From positions 13,293,501 to 13,357,500 of the forward strand of contig CM063290.1 of NCBI GenBank assembly GCA_032173965.1: DNA of 64,000 nt, given 5' to 3'. Of the stretch, positions 23,201-35,340 are shown piece by piece. The number at the start of each line of letters is the position of its first letter. The stretch's first letter is position 1. The position numbers and the translations under genes are program-made. This stretch comes from Sitta carolinensis (Eukaryota; Chordata; Aves; Passeriformes; Sittidae). The notes beneath the pieces were generated by a model. The model did not search any database. It was given only the letters and a program-made list of their open reading frames with translations, and was not told where the DNA came from.

Positions 23201-26149
23201 ACCATGTTTCTAAATATATTTTAAAAAATATGTTTCAAACATAATTCAATCAGCACTGAGTAGAAACACACAAACCAAAGCCTTTAATTTGTCGCTTGTT
23301 ATCAGGTGAGAGAGGATGTCGTGCATTTAGAAACATTTTTTCATTAATAATAAAGTAATCTTAGCTCTCCTTTTTGCATGAGTATTGAAAGCATGCTGCA
23401 AATAAACTAGAAGATGCAAACTCTTGCATTGAAATGGCAAGTTCAGTTACAACTTGCAGCCAGTTCTGATAAACTGCCTTAAATCAAATGACATAATTTT
23501 TAAAGCAGAAGTTTTGTGAGATTTAACTGTGAGGACTTCATTGTTCACTTGAATATCTTCTCTTAGTCTCAGTTAAAAGGAATACAGGAACAGTTCTTTA
23601 TGAAATGATTTCTATTTATGAGCTTTAATTAATGTTTTTCCACTTGTTATGGAGTAGTGAAGTTATCTATTTCTATTACACATATCTTGAACCTTGGTAT
23701 TTTTATTTCTATAAAAATGTCAAGGAAATTACATTTCATATAGAATTGTGCAAAGTAGTTCCAAACTAAAAATACTAAAAATAAGTTTTGTGGACCAGAT
23801 CTGACTTCAGTGTAAAATTTTACTGATGTGAAAATAATGATTTAACCATAAAGAACATTCATGCTTATTTTGCATTTAAAATAAAAAACAATCCACAACT
23901 TCTTGTCAAGCAAACTTATGCCTACTTACTTGAGAACAAAGCTGGATTTTTGATTGAGTTTTAAAAAATGGAATTTTAATTGCTAATTTGATTACAATTT
24001 TTAGGTACATAAAATCTTTTTAATTTGCTGGAAAACTTCTTGAAAAAGCATTTTGTTATTTAGGGTTTTTAAAATATTTTTTAGTGATATTTATGGGAAG
24101 TCAAGAGCTACTCTACTGTAATTGCATCTTTTTGTAGATACTAAAGCTTTTTATTGGAAATAAGTACTTGTTTTATTAATTTATTTGGTCTGCCCTATGG
24201 AGTATACAAATAATGAGTGAGGAGGAGAAAGATAACAATCTGGGTAAGGGAGAGATACAAAACTTAATAAAAAATGCTTTAAATGAACACACCAACAAAA
24301 AGGATTTAAGTCTGTGCAAGCAAGGGAAAGGAAAGCTAATCAAAATACCTGAAAGTAAAGAATATGTAGTGAAATTCTCTTTCAAATTTTAATCTATACC
24401 CATCTGCCAATCCAATTTATGCACGCTGTAAGATACACAGGAGATGTGCTGATTGAACAAAGCAAATCTGTTCTTGAGGAGGGAAGAATGGAAATGTGCC
24501 TTGGTGCATTTCCAAGATTGAGACCTATCTAACAACCTCCCACACGGCCACCATTCAGCAGAAAAGTCAAAAGGACCTTGGGCGATGCTGAGAGTCTGGA
24601 TAAAAGCAAATGTAGGGCTCATTCTTAAATGAAGGAGGAATAATCATACAACGAGCATCCATTAGCACTAACATCACTTTCAAGCAAGGTGCTGCAAAGC
24701 CTCTGACAGATGTAGTGCTGTGACGAGCAGCTTAGGTGTGGTTAAGCTTAGCTTACCGTATTAGGGACCATTATCTGCTATTACATCTGCAGCATGTCAC
24801 TCGTGTGTGGCACTTAGCAAACAGCTGACATGTCAGGGCACACGAGGATGAGAAGGAATGCAGGCAAGTCAGGATGACAGGAGAAAAACCCAAAGCATGC
24901 TCTTGAAATAAGGTTAGTGTAACTGTCTGTCAGAGTGGAAACTTTCTACAAGGAAGGAAAGTGGGATGGCAGGAGTGTAAAGGATAAAACTTGGTTGCCC
25001 ATGTTTTTCCACAGCATTAGTGGTGTGTGCTCTCCTAACTCTCCCTGTTTAGTTTTCTCTGACAGGGTGGAAAACCACTAATAGGAAATGTCAGTACAGG
25101 GTCATATTCTAACTCATAGAGTTTCAACTACACAATGTATTCTTTAAAATGCAAAACCAAGAGAAAGGATAGAGGTGAGACTTCCTTACTTGGGTTGTCT
25201 ATCCTCGTTTAGGATCGAGGAATATCAGCAGGAACTGAGGGAGAAGTTTGCAACACTGTGTTAAACTCAGTAAACAGAGGAAAAGCAAAGAGATAAAGAG
25301 GAATGAATGCAGAGATGCCAAGGCTGCAATAACCAATAATCATAAACACAGCAAGTTGGTGTTTCAGGAAGCTGACATACCAGTCATTCTATTGGTATAA
25401 AATTATTAACTCAACATAAATCTTTCATGATAAACAGCATAATAAAATTGTGTCTTACTGGGGATCAAGGACTGATGTCAAGAAATTATCTTCCTAAACC
25501 TTAAGTTGTTCTTCTCTCTGATCTACACTGTCAGTATTAAAGTGCTGTTTTTCACCAATAACCAAAGTCTCTGAAAAAAGAATTATGTGGCAGAGGCAAA
25601 GCAGGCCAGCTGTTCTCTATTGGTCACAGTCACCACTGGTTATAATATCTTGTGCTCACAATTTCTGGACTGAGATTGGCAAGCTGAAAAAAATGTGGAA
25701 AGTGTGATATTTATGCCTGGGAATAAGAGAGGAGTAAAAGAGCAGAGAGAGCAGAAAGAGCTCGGGTGTTACATCTGCACTTAGCAGAGGAGGCATACGG
25801 CAGAAAGGACAACATCCTCTCTCTTGAAGAGAAACACATTATAGAGAAATGCATTTGGGTTTACTGGCTCTCTTTCATCTGTTTTGAGCCTCTTCTCCCA
25901 CTGCTATCGTCCCCAAGGACTCACTTTTGCACGGAAAGTATTGCATTGAGGGCTCTGATACAGAGGAAGTGGAGATCCACAGCTCATATTTCTGGGACCT
26001 GGTTACAATTTAGTTTCAATGCAAAAAGTGGCCAACTGTGCAGTGGAGTTTATTAGACTATCCAGGTGTTTCCTGTACTTCCAGGGAAGGATCAAAGTTT
26101 GTAGTTACAAGAGTGCATAGACTATCAGAGTGTATGAAATATATCACAA
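20276..26149. other. Long AT-rich gene-free tract, possible conserved elements
   Basis: No gene was recognised. About 20.9-23.8 kb is strikingly uniform, complex and AT-rich, with dense TAAT/ATTA cores (for example 21346-21385 and 22540-22830), few CpGs and no transposon signature. Such stretches in bird gene deserts are often conserved noncoding sequence, but that cannot be tested here. A 137-codon frame at 21702-22115 has no recognisable domain. The rest (24-26 kb) shows nothing specific. Confidence 0.35.
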
Positions 26150-26315
26150 ATGTATTCATTGAAACTCTGTCAGAGCTACTGTTGGAACTGTACTATTAGC
26201 CTTAGAGACTTCAACATCCATATGAACATCAAACCAGATGAGGCAACATCTGTTTTCCTGGTAAGGCTGAGCAACCTAGATTTTACCCAGCCACTTGACA
26301 GGCATTCATAGGGTA
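26150..26315 (+). mobile_element. L2/CR1-clade LINE endonuclease fragment
   Basis: Translation of the + strand gives ETLSELLLEL in one frame and, after a shift and two stops, RDFNIHMN followed by LSNLDFTQ and a final HS-stop-G in another. This order matches the apurinic endonuclease domain of L2-type LINEs (an E/ELSxLL helix, then the GDFNIH catalytic-region strand, then LxLTQ, then THSxGHxLD). The glycine of GDFN is replaced by arginine and the frame is broken, so it is a dead relic. L2 activity predates birds, so the fragment is very old. It could alternatively come from a related CR1-clade LINE. Similarity is confined to about 45 codons. Confidence 0.5.
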
Positions 26316-27533
26316 GGAAAAAGTATTTGATTTTCATTAGCATATGGTCTAGTTGTCAGAAATACAAAGGGACCTTTTTGTTTGGTTTGAGAATTTTCAA
26401 CTCAATTTCAATGTGAGAATTATTTTACCTTGCCTAATTAAGCAGTTTCTTCAAGATCAGATAGAAGGTCATTATTTCTAGGGTTTTTTTACCTTAAGTG
26501 AAGTATAAGCAGTTTCTTCCTGGCTTATTGTTAGTAAAGGCAACCAAATTCTCTCAGTTGTGGATAATATGGAAATCAATTTTACACTCATCTTTGTCCT
26601 TGAAAACAAGCTTGTTCAGTGGTTGAACTTCACAATCTCTGGCTTAGGAGAGTTAGATGTCATTTTTTACCTTCATATATAATATATATAGATATATCTT
26701 ATTGACTATTATTGGGAATCTTTTTCCCAGTTCCAAAGCAATTTATTTTCAATCATTTCTTCTATGTGAATATTCTTAAAAATGCAATGCTTTTAAGATT
26801 TAGGTATTTAGGCACTAAAGTATTTCAAATAGAATCCCCTCTGCTCCCTTTCGGTAGACACATTCTATTTGTTTCTTGCTAATATGAACTTGTTTACATT
26901 TTCTTGCTGTAATGCTGCATTCTTACTGTATTTTAGGGTTTATTAAATTCTTTAGTTACTTGATATGCTGAAAAATGTAGTTAGAACCATTATTAATTAT
27001 TATTTCTGCTCAGCCTGCCTAAGGTGGTTTATTTCCGACTATTCAAAAATTTTAGTTGTGCCTCATACTATATTTACTTACTACGTTTTAGTAAGAACTC
27101 GTTCCCTACAAAAAGAAGGTTTTGTTATTCATGATAGCTATTCTCACCAGCAATTTTTAATCTGAAAATCACTTCAGAAGTCAGGTAAACACTCATGGGT
27201 CAAAACCTGGCTTTTGCTGTCTTTGCTGTATAGTTCCTGTTCTACTGACTTTGAACTTGATAGGTTTGAAACCTACTGAACTGTAGCACATAATAACAAA
27301 GCACTCACAGAATATAATGCTGATATCAGACGTGACAGAGGCTTAATGAAGAGTGCTTTTGATGGTAAAATATGCATACATTCACAAAAATATTTTTTGC
27401 ACAAAAATGAGAGCCATTGACTGTTGTCCCTGAAAATCAGCCTTCTGATTTGTTTTAGTATAGTAGAGTCAGTTCTCATGAATTGTAAGATAAACAAGAA
27501 TCATGTTTGTATTCCTTTGTAAAAGATATCACC
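26316..27533. other. Unique AT-rich gene-free DNA
   Basis: No coding region or transposon was recognised. A short alternating AT stretch lies at about 26677-26697. Confidence 0.4.
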
Positions 27534-27718
27534 TGATGGACTTCTCAAGTGACCAGTGAAGATGGAGAGGTGGTAACTTCTCTGTCCAATCTCTGCTCAA
27601 TGTCCAGAAACTTATATATATGAGCTCAACAATAAACAAGGAACTTCCTTTCTTCTTCTTCCTCTCTCACTCCGACTTCATGGTGTCTGTTGCGTCTCTC
27701 TGTAGCATCTCGGTGTCA
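27534..27718 (+). mobile_element. Probable solo LTR / LTR fragment of an avian endogenous retrovirus
   Basis: The segment has a compact LTR-like layout: TG at the left end, a TATA-like ATATATAT (27615-27622), a polyadenylation signal AATAAA within ACAATAAACAAGG about 15 bp later, a pyrimidine-rich CTTCTTCTTCCTCTCTCAC, a GTGTCTGTTGCGTCTC stretch and CA at the right end. Close TATA and AATAAA spacing is typical of short avian ERV LTRs. No perfect target-site duplication is visible and no gag/pol/env sequence flanks it. It is therefore a solo LTR or fragment, and the ends are approximate. Confidence 0.45.
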
Positions 27719-30700
27719 ATTGACTATCACTGTCATTCATTATTCTGCTTAAGGTTAATGAGACATGAAGCAAAATAAAGTGAACCGCACACTACTGAGA
27801 AACTTCTCTTGCTTTGCACAGGTTGATGCAAAGAAAATCCAAAGATGTTTTACACAAAGAGCTGCTCTTTGCCTAGAGTAGATCAGTCCTTGAATAGCAC
27901 AAACCCAAACAAATTCTTTGAGGACTTTTGGTGTAAGAGCTGCATTGAGGCCGGTGAAGCTGGGTGAGTGCAGCAGCAGTGTCAGTGTCAGTGAAGGACT
28001 TGGCCCCTTAGGGCAGGGCCCTGCAGAGCTCTTCCCCTCCACAGGGCTTGGTGCCACAAGAACCACAGCACAGAAAGCCTTGCTGGAGCCCCACACCTGC
28101 TCAGTCCTGTCTGACTCTGCATTTCAGCTTGCTGGCTTTCCACAGCTTGCTTCTGACTGTGCTCCTCACGTTTGGCACGTAAATAACACTGCCCCCAGAT
28201 CCCTCAAATTTACATGACTGCTGGTTGGGAACTTCCTCAGATTTTTGTTGGCTAAAGAGGCATGTATGGTTGGATGGCTCTGTGATCAAGGGTGTCAGCC
28301 AAAGCTTTACTTCCCTCTGCAGCTTAATCTTTATAGTACAGCACAGTAGGATTTGCTGAAAACTGGTGCTGCCATTGGGCTAGCATTTCAGTGGAGAGGC
28401 ACAAGGAGGCTTCTCTCAGCCAAGGGAAATGCAAGTAAGGAAAACCCCTGAGTGGCTTCTTTGAAGACAATTGTCACATCCCAGTGCTCCATATTTCAAA
28501 CTTAAATTAATAAACTTAATAGTAGTAAGCACATCAGCATCTCAGCTATGCACATCTTGAATCCCTTTCAGTGCTTTAGTTAAACTGAGACTATAGAAGA
28601 ACTGATTGCCAGAAACAAATTTTCCTTAGGCTCAAAACTTTGCCAATTATATATTTATGATTCAGCTGTCATTTATATAAAATACCTATTTAATTGTATT
28701 AATTACTACAAAATTCAGTTTATAAAGCACATACCACTTGGAAGTTTTCACTGCAGCTACTTATAGCAAATTTAACTGTTGGAAATGAAGCAAAGGGAAA
28801 GTCAAAATGGAAACTCAGCCCTGTGTCTTGTCTGAAGAATAGGGATTACATTGTATTGACATACTTATTTGACTATATGAAACACACTTTGGAATCTAAA
28901 GGGTCTATAAACATTGCAATAAAGTTCTCATTGCCTCTATTTATACAGTACCATGGTATGGACAAAAGCTGGATGCTTGTTTTTAATGGCATCAACTGCA
29001 TGATGCTGGCTAGTAAAAGGATAACTTAGGAAAAGCAAAGTGGATGAATACCATATGATATTGACAAATATAGTGTGCAGATTGAGACCAAATTATAAAG
29101 AGGCTGCACAATCCACATAATCATTTTTAAGGCTGGGAGTGGTAGCATCCTTACTCTCTGTAACAAAATATCCTGGTTCATTTTCTCTGGTTGCAAAATC
29201 GGCTGAAGTTTGTTTTTCACGTCCTACTCACTTTACCAGGCTGAGAAGAAGGTAGGTGTGTTTGGGAACTGCCTGATTGCTTAGTTGTCCCCCCAGTGTT
29301 GGGTGACACAGGTGTGGAGCCATAGCAAGACTAAAGTGGTGGAGAAGGGATGATAGCATGCCCAGCCTTCAAGAGCTGCTTATCCCAGGCACAAAGAGGG
29401 ATGGGAATATGGGGCTGTGCCTGTGTGAAGGAAGGAGTGAGGGTGGCGTGTGCCCCAGTAGCTGCTCTCAAAACTCAGAGAGCTGACCTCAGTGGAAAAA
29501 TGATCTAGCCTCTGATTCAAGAATTCCAAGGAATGGGCTATATGAGATAAAATCAATATATTGACATTTCAGTACCAAAGGAAAACGTGTGCAGTGACAG
29601 AATCTGGGCAGTGCAGAGGATGTGAGGAGCTGCACTGTGGTGGCTGTGCTGGAGGCTGTTGTGCCAGTGGTGGTGGTGGTGGACAGAGATGGGAACATCC
29701 CTGAGTGTGTGACTCTCAGCTCCTTCCACAGGCATTAAATACTGCTTTTCTGACTGTCACAGTGGAAAAATAGACTGTGTAGAAACCTATTCATGTCTTT
29801 CAAGTGATGCCTCTTCATTTTCGTGTTTCTGCCCATAATGCCTCTACTGAAAATAGAGGTGGTAGGAAAAGTCCTCTGATTTGGTAGAGCATTTCAGAGT
29901 TATCCATGGACTAGTGCCTTTCATACTGCTGCAAGCAACCAGTGTTAACTGCTTTTAGGTATAGATTTTAGATCCCAGTAACATTTGACAGTTTGAATTC
30001 CTTTCCAGAACAACTACATGCAGACTCCATACTTGTGAATGGTTTTATGGTTGTCTAGGACACAGAAAAACAATTCAAGGAATGGCTATATTAACAAAGA
30101 ATATGTCTCCTGAAAAGCTGCTACATTTTTCCTTGCACCAAATGCTGTGCTTTTAATACAAAGTTTTATCCCCAGGATATAATACCTTGGTGCTGGTAAA
30201 TGGTAGATTATTGTTTAGGTACTAAGTGCCTGCTCTGATGTCCATCACTTCACTTGAACTTGAATGATGACAAACTTGGTATTCTCCAGCAGTTTGCATT
30301 GAAGGCCTCTCTCTACCTGCCTTTTCAGTTCATCCTGCACAGCTCTGTTACAGATAATCACTAACTGCATATTTCAACAATCAATTTAATCTGTTAATCT
30401 TGGATTCTGAGCTTTCCTCTCCTGTTTGCCATGATAATCCCATGCTCTCCACACTTCCAAATTGACAACAATGTAACCATGACGTTTCAGGGTTGTAAAA
30501 GCAATGGTTTTATAGCAACAACTTCCACTGATATAAACAAAATGAGATTTGTCATCATTCTGTGAGTTAGAACTCTCAATAAATAGAAAGTGTTCAAAAG
30601 GTGTTATTTAGTAGTTTGCATTGTGCAGCTGTCTATTTAAATCATTTAATTTTGGCATCTAATCTAACTCCCAGTCTCCATCAGAGACAAATAAGAAACC

Positions 30701-32969
30701 ATATGTGAAAGCATCTGTGAAAATCTTTCTTTTATTTATGACAACATTAAAGAGAGGCTCTGATGTCAGTTACTTAACAATAATAGACGTTCCTTTGCAC
30801 CTATAGTGCCTGGTTACTTGGGCATATCCCTCTGTGGTATCTTATACCTACTGCTGTTTGCTTCATTATATACAGATGCACAGCAGTGAAGACAGTAATA
30901 GTCTTTCTTAATTAAATAAAGCTAAATGTTAATTAGTCAGAAAAATTGATTTATTTTTCAGTGCATGAAACTTTTCATTGTGTCTCTCTTCTTTTTAAAG
31001 AACAGGTTGGATATTCATTTAGGACTTTACATTTTTTCCTTTATTTCTGCACTGTATTTGGACTCTTGTGGTGGGATCTAATCGTCATAGAAAAATTATA
31101 GGTCTACAGATGTTTTCAAGATGTTACTCTGTCAGTAGCAGATTATCCCCTGTAGCAAAATCTCATTAAAGTGCAATTTACAGAGCTCTGCTGATGTTGC
31201 CATCAACCAAAATTAAAGGCATTAATTTTTCAAAGTTCACAGAAGTCCTTACATAAATGATGTAGCAGTTTGCAAGAACAATTTACAGAAGTGTTATTTG
31301 CAGAATTAACCTACATTAACAGAACAAATGTTGTAAGGGTATAAAAAGGATTGGGCAGTGAAATTGCAGATGTTCATGGTTTGTTTTAGGTAGTGGGTGC
31401 AAAGAACTGTTGAAATGAAACTGTTATTTTTCTTTGATGCAAAGTTGGGTAAGTAATTTGGAATCTGAACTCTGTCTGTGAAGAGTTAAGCTTATAATAG
31501 AGTGATCACCAGTTGGGGACACCCATGGAGACCTTAAATTCTACTTTGAAACATCTGTACTTGATATCTCTTAAAATATTCCCATTTAGAGAATGAGTTT
31601 ATGTAGCTCATGTTGTGAGTATGCCTCTTCAATAGAGTACCAAATGCTTATCCAGGTATTTATTGTCTTAGGACGTCTATATTTTAACTGAGCCTAGAAC
31701 TTCCATGTCTGTGAAATTCCAGGCTATGGGTGTTTATGGGCCAGTACCAAAGTAAACATCAGTTAAATCAGTGGGAGGAGATGACTGATTTTCAATATTT
31801 AGAGCCATATGCATAGGTTATGACCATGTTTAGTGAACATTCACCTGCCTTTGCAGAACCCCAAGTGCTGGCCAGCGTGGTTGTCATGGTGAAGCCTCCA
31901 CAGCCATAATTATCACTTCCACTTTTGTATGTGCTGTACTTCATTATCCAAAATTAACATTCAGTGGATGGGTAACCCCCTCCCTCCAACACAAACCAGC
32001 TTGTGCTTGGAGTTAAAAGTCACCAGCTCTCCAGAACTGGGAGCCAACAGAAACATTTTAATTTCAGTACTTACAAAGGGCACACTCCCCACTCATGCAT
32101 TGTTCCGTGTATTCAAAGAAGGTTTCATGCCACCATAATAGGGTGATATAATTAAACCAACATTCTGACTTGACTTTTTTTTTTTTAGTCCATGGCAAAT
32201 AGTTGTTTAGACATGAGCTGGTTAAGCTGGAACTGTATCAGGATGCTTTCCAGGGAAAAACAATGGTGGCCCTAAGCTTTAGTTCTTCTCTTTACTGTTT
32301 TGGGAAACATTTGTCTTGAATGTTACTTTGGTTAAAGATTTAACAAAGAAATTGCCCCAAAGATAAGTTTTTATCTGTCACTTGTTTCTAGAACTCTCCC
32401 ATTTTATATTAATGAAAGATCCAGACCTTTCTGAGGAAAAAACCTGTTTTATTCTTGTCAGCTCTAAAGTGTCTTGCCCACCTCAATGGGCATGAGCAAC
32501 ACTGTACAGGTGTGAGTAACACTGTAAACTCCAACACCTTAGGAGTGCCTCTTGGCTGAGCTTTATTCAGCATTCTCAGCTATTCAGTTTCCAAGGTGCT
32601 TAACACGGCCCTGTGGGTTTATGGTCCTTGGTGTTCTGTATTTGCAGAAGAGATGCTGAGTGCTGCTTGCTTTTCAGTATCTGGTTATTGAATTTTAGAG
32701 ATTAAAATGGGGCAGGGATGCTCAAGAACAATCCTCCTGAGCACTGAAATTCCAACAGAAAAGGCCCCCACACTGTGCTGGCACCACTGTGCTTGTGGAC
32801 TGGCTGACAAAACCAGAGATGGGCAGGGAGCTGTGGGAATGGCACAAGTTCACTGAAATGGCACAATTCCCAAATATAAAACCACAACCCAGCAGATTGC
32901 TTGTGAGTCACAGTTAGACTTGGCAATTAGACAGCCTGGATATTCAAATTGTCTTTAGCTGCTAGAGAT
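27719..32969. other. Unique gene-free DNA, mixed composition
   Basis: No gene was recognised. A GC-richer piece at 27.95-28.15 kb follows the LTR and carries a 99-codon frame without a recognisable domain. A short (TGG)n run is at about 29667-29683. The stretch 30.8-31.0 kb is AT-rich with TTAATTAAA-type homeodomain words. Nothing else is distinctive. Confidence 0.4.
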
Positions 32970-33055
32970 AGAAAAGTGGGAACTGGAGGGTCATGTAGGT
33001 CGTCTCCTGTCCATGTGTGCAGCAGAGCACAGGGCTGACCTGTGGGGTCTGAGAC
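32970..33055 (-). mobile_element. Possible CR1 3'-end relic, inverted
   Basis: GGGAACTGGAGGGTCATG, then TAGGTCGTCTCCTGTCC, then GCAGAGCACAGGGCTGAC resembles a CR1 terminus read backwards (gaactggaagggacc / aggtcatctagtcc / gctcagagcagggccaac). The match is imperfect and short. The sequence to its right (33030-33110) repeats CTGTGGGG/TTGTGGGG words loosely and is not CR1-like. Confidence 0.4.
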
Positions 33056-34469
33056 CAGCTTGTGGGGATTGGGTCTGACCTGTGGGGACTGATCCAAGGG
33101 TATTAGGGCTAACCCAGGAGCTTTCACATCCCCATGAGTCTGTATACCCAGAGTAAAGAGAGGAGGCTGGATCAGGCTGGGTATTTATTATCTTGGAACC
33201 AGCTGTGCTGGGGGGAAATCTGGTACATTTAGGACTAATGCACTTGTATCTTTTAAGACTGGGTTTGCATGGCAGAAACTCCTGGAGTTTGCAGCAGCTG
33301 CAGCATGGGCACGTGTCTGACTGGCATCTGCCAGCCTGCTAAGGAGTACAGAGCATGTCCTGGGAGGGCTTGCAGGTTGGGACCATGAGTTATATGGCTC
33401 AGAGACCCTGTAACGAGTGTCTGATGCATTAATCCAGTGTAGGTGCAGCAATATACGTAAGGAAGAAGTTAAATTGAACTGCATTTATTGCCATTTTATA
33501 AATGTTGGCTTATTTATAGAACCTACTAAAGCAATTTACTTTGGAATACGGCTGCTAGCACTATACCACGATACACATGCATAAATTACATTAGAGACAC
33601 AAATGTCTGCTTGCTCATATAGTATTCAGTGAGTCTACAATTAGACAGGAGTTTCTTGATAATACAGGCCATAAGTTTCTCCCACAGTTTTGCCTTTAAG
33701 TTTTTGATTGAATCAGAGTATATAATTTAAAAAAATGCATGTGGAATGGACCGCTGTTGTTGGTAACATGCTCTAGTGTTTGAACACAAAAGTAATAGTG
33801 TATCATAAGATTTTGAGTATCAGTGACTGCAGCTGAATGTACTTAAATAAAACCAAATAAGCAAACAAACAACAAGCCATGCTTTGTCTCATATTGCAGT
33901 TTTAATGATGTAGTTAGTGAAGAAGAGAATGTGATCCCTGATTGAAAATTTTTGCATCTCTTTTCTCAAGAGCTGCTGTCTTGATTTCTGTTTGTGTCCC
34001 TAAATATAGGGCTGTTTTTCAAACTGTAAATGCTTTAGCTTTTCTTCATATTACAGCTGCCTCTGAGAGATTAGTATAAATCATATTGGCTTTCAATAGG
34101 AACATTTTCAGATAATTTGTAAAATTATGCAATGGAAGAATAGTTTGCAGAAGAAGAATATTGTGAAACCACACCACTTTAACAATGTATCTGTATTCTG
34201 CAATAATTTTTATTATCTGTCTCTTTTGTGTAGAAAATGTGCGATAAATATGAATCATCATCGCTGGCCTTTTTCTTTACCATAGATGATAATGTTGTGA
34301 CTTCAAAGAATTAAAACACCGGACCATTTTTAGGACTCGTAAACACGTTTTCCTGATTTGTAGGAAATAAGATTTTTTTCCATTCCTGTAAGCTGTTCCC
34401 CGAGATGCCTTACCTTTCCTTCTCTCGCAAAACACTGTTAGTCAGCTGTCTTTCCTACACGCAAACCAC
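33056..34469. other. Unique AT-rich gene-free DNA
   Basis: Nothing gene-like. The last few hundred bases before 34.45 kb are strongly AT-rich, so the change to the CpG island at about 34.47 kb is abrupt. Confidence 0.4.
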
Positions 34470-35340
34470 TTTGCTCCTTTCCGGAGCAGCGGCCCGCGGC
34501 TCTCCCTGAGCTGCGCTGCGCCTCCGCCCGCTCCCCGGCCGGGGGTGCGCTGGCCGCGGGCTGTGCGGGCTGTGCCCGGTGCGGGCTGTGCCCGTGCGGA
34601 GCTGTGCCGGTGCGGGCTGTGCCCGGTGCGGCTGTGCCCGGTGGGGCTGTGCCCGGTGCGGGCTGTGCCCGGTGCGGAGCTGTGCCCGGTGCGGGCTGTG
34701 CCCGGTGCGGGCTGTGCCCGGTGCGGGCCGTGCCCGGTGCGGGGCTGTGCCCGGTGCGGGGCTGTGCCCGTGCGGTTGCGGGGCTGTGCCGGTGCGGGTG
34801 CGTGCGGGGCGTGCCCGGTGCGGGGCTGTGCCCGGTGCGGTTGCGGGCTGTGCCCGGTGCGGGGCTGTGCCGGTGCGGTTGCGGGGCCGTGCCGTGCGGG
34901 CTGTGCCCGGTGCGGGGCTGTGCCCGGTGCGGTTGCGGGGCTGTGCCCGGTGCGGGCTGTGCCCGGTGCGGTTGCGGGCCGTGCCGGTGCGGGGCCGTGC
35001 CGGTGCGGGGCTGTGCCCGGTGCGGGGCCGTGCCGGTGCGGGGCTGTGCCGGTGCGGTTGCGGGGCTGTGCCGGTGCGGGCTGTGCCCAGCTGCAGGGCC
35101 GTGCCCGCCGCTCCCCGCCCGAGTCCGGCGCTTCCCGGGGCGCAGGAAGGCGCTGCCCGCCGCTCCGCCGGCCCGCTCCAGCCTGCGGAGCCTTCCCGCT
35201 GTCCGTGCCGTGGGGACAGGGAGAGGGGCCGCGGGGAGGCCCCGCGTCCCGTCCCGCTGCGGGAACCCCCGGGGCTGCCCCGGAGCGCACGGGAGGAGAG
35301 CGGCGCCCGCTGCTCCTTTTGGGTTCCCGATTAGCCGGAT
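34470..35340. promoter_or_regulatory. Isolated CpG island (minisatellite inside)
   Basis: Roughly 870 bp of extremely GC- and CpG-rich DNA in an otherwise AT-rich desert. Its left part (34470-34560) and right part (35100-35340) are non-repetitive CpG-rich sequence. The middle is a tandem array described separately. A bona fide island flanking the array suggests that the repeat grew inside a pre-existing promoter-like element. No TATA box or initiator is identifiable. Very long frames cross the island on both strands (up to 282 codons on minus) but are explained by base composition. Confidence 0.7.
34561..35099. repeat. CpG-rich minisatellite, about 30 units of 16-22 bp
   Basis: Core unit CTGTGCCCGGTGCGGG (16 bp), repeated about 30 times with small variants. 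Some units end in GGGG (17 bp). Some have CCGG shortened to CGG. At least six in the right-hand part (from about 34770) carry an inserted TTGCGG, making them about 22 bp. Two early units end in GGAG. The + strand across the array has adenine only in those two GGAG variants and in the degenerate last unit. Most full units contain GCCCG-GTG-CGGGC, a 5-bp perfect stem with a 3-base loop, and two CpGs. The absence of A on one strand and T on the other removes every stop codon in all six frames, so the long repeated Ala/Gly/Pro/Cys/Arg frames carry no evidence of coding. Confidence 0.92.

Noticed and set aside
32980..33120. Loose tandem of CTGTGGGG words
   Set aside because: Spacing is irregular and only three partial copies exist, so it is not called a tandem repeat.
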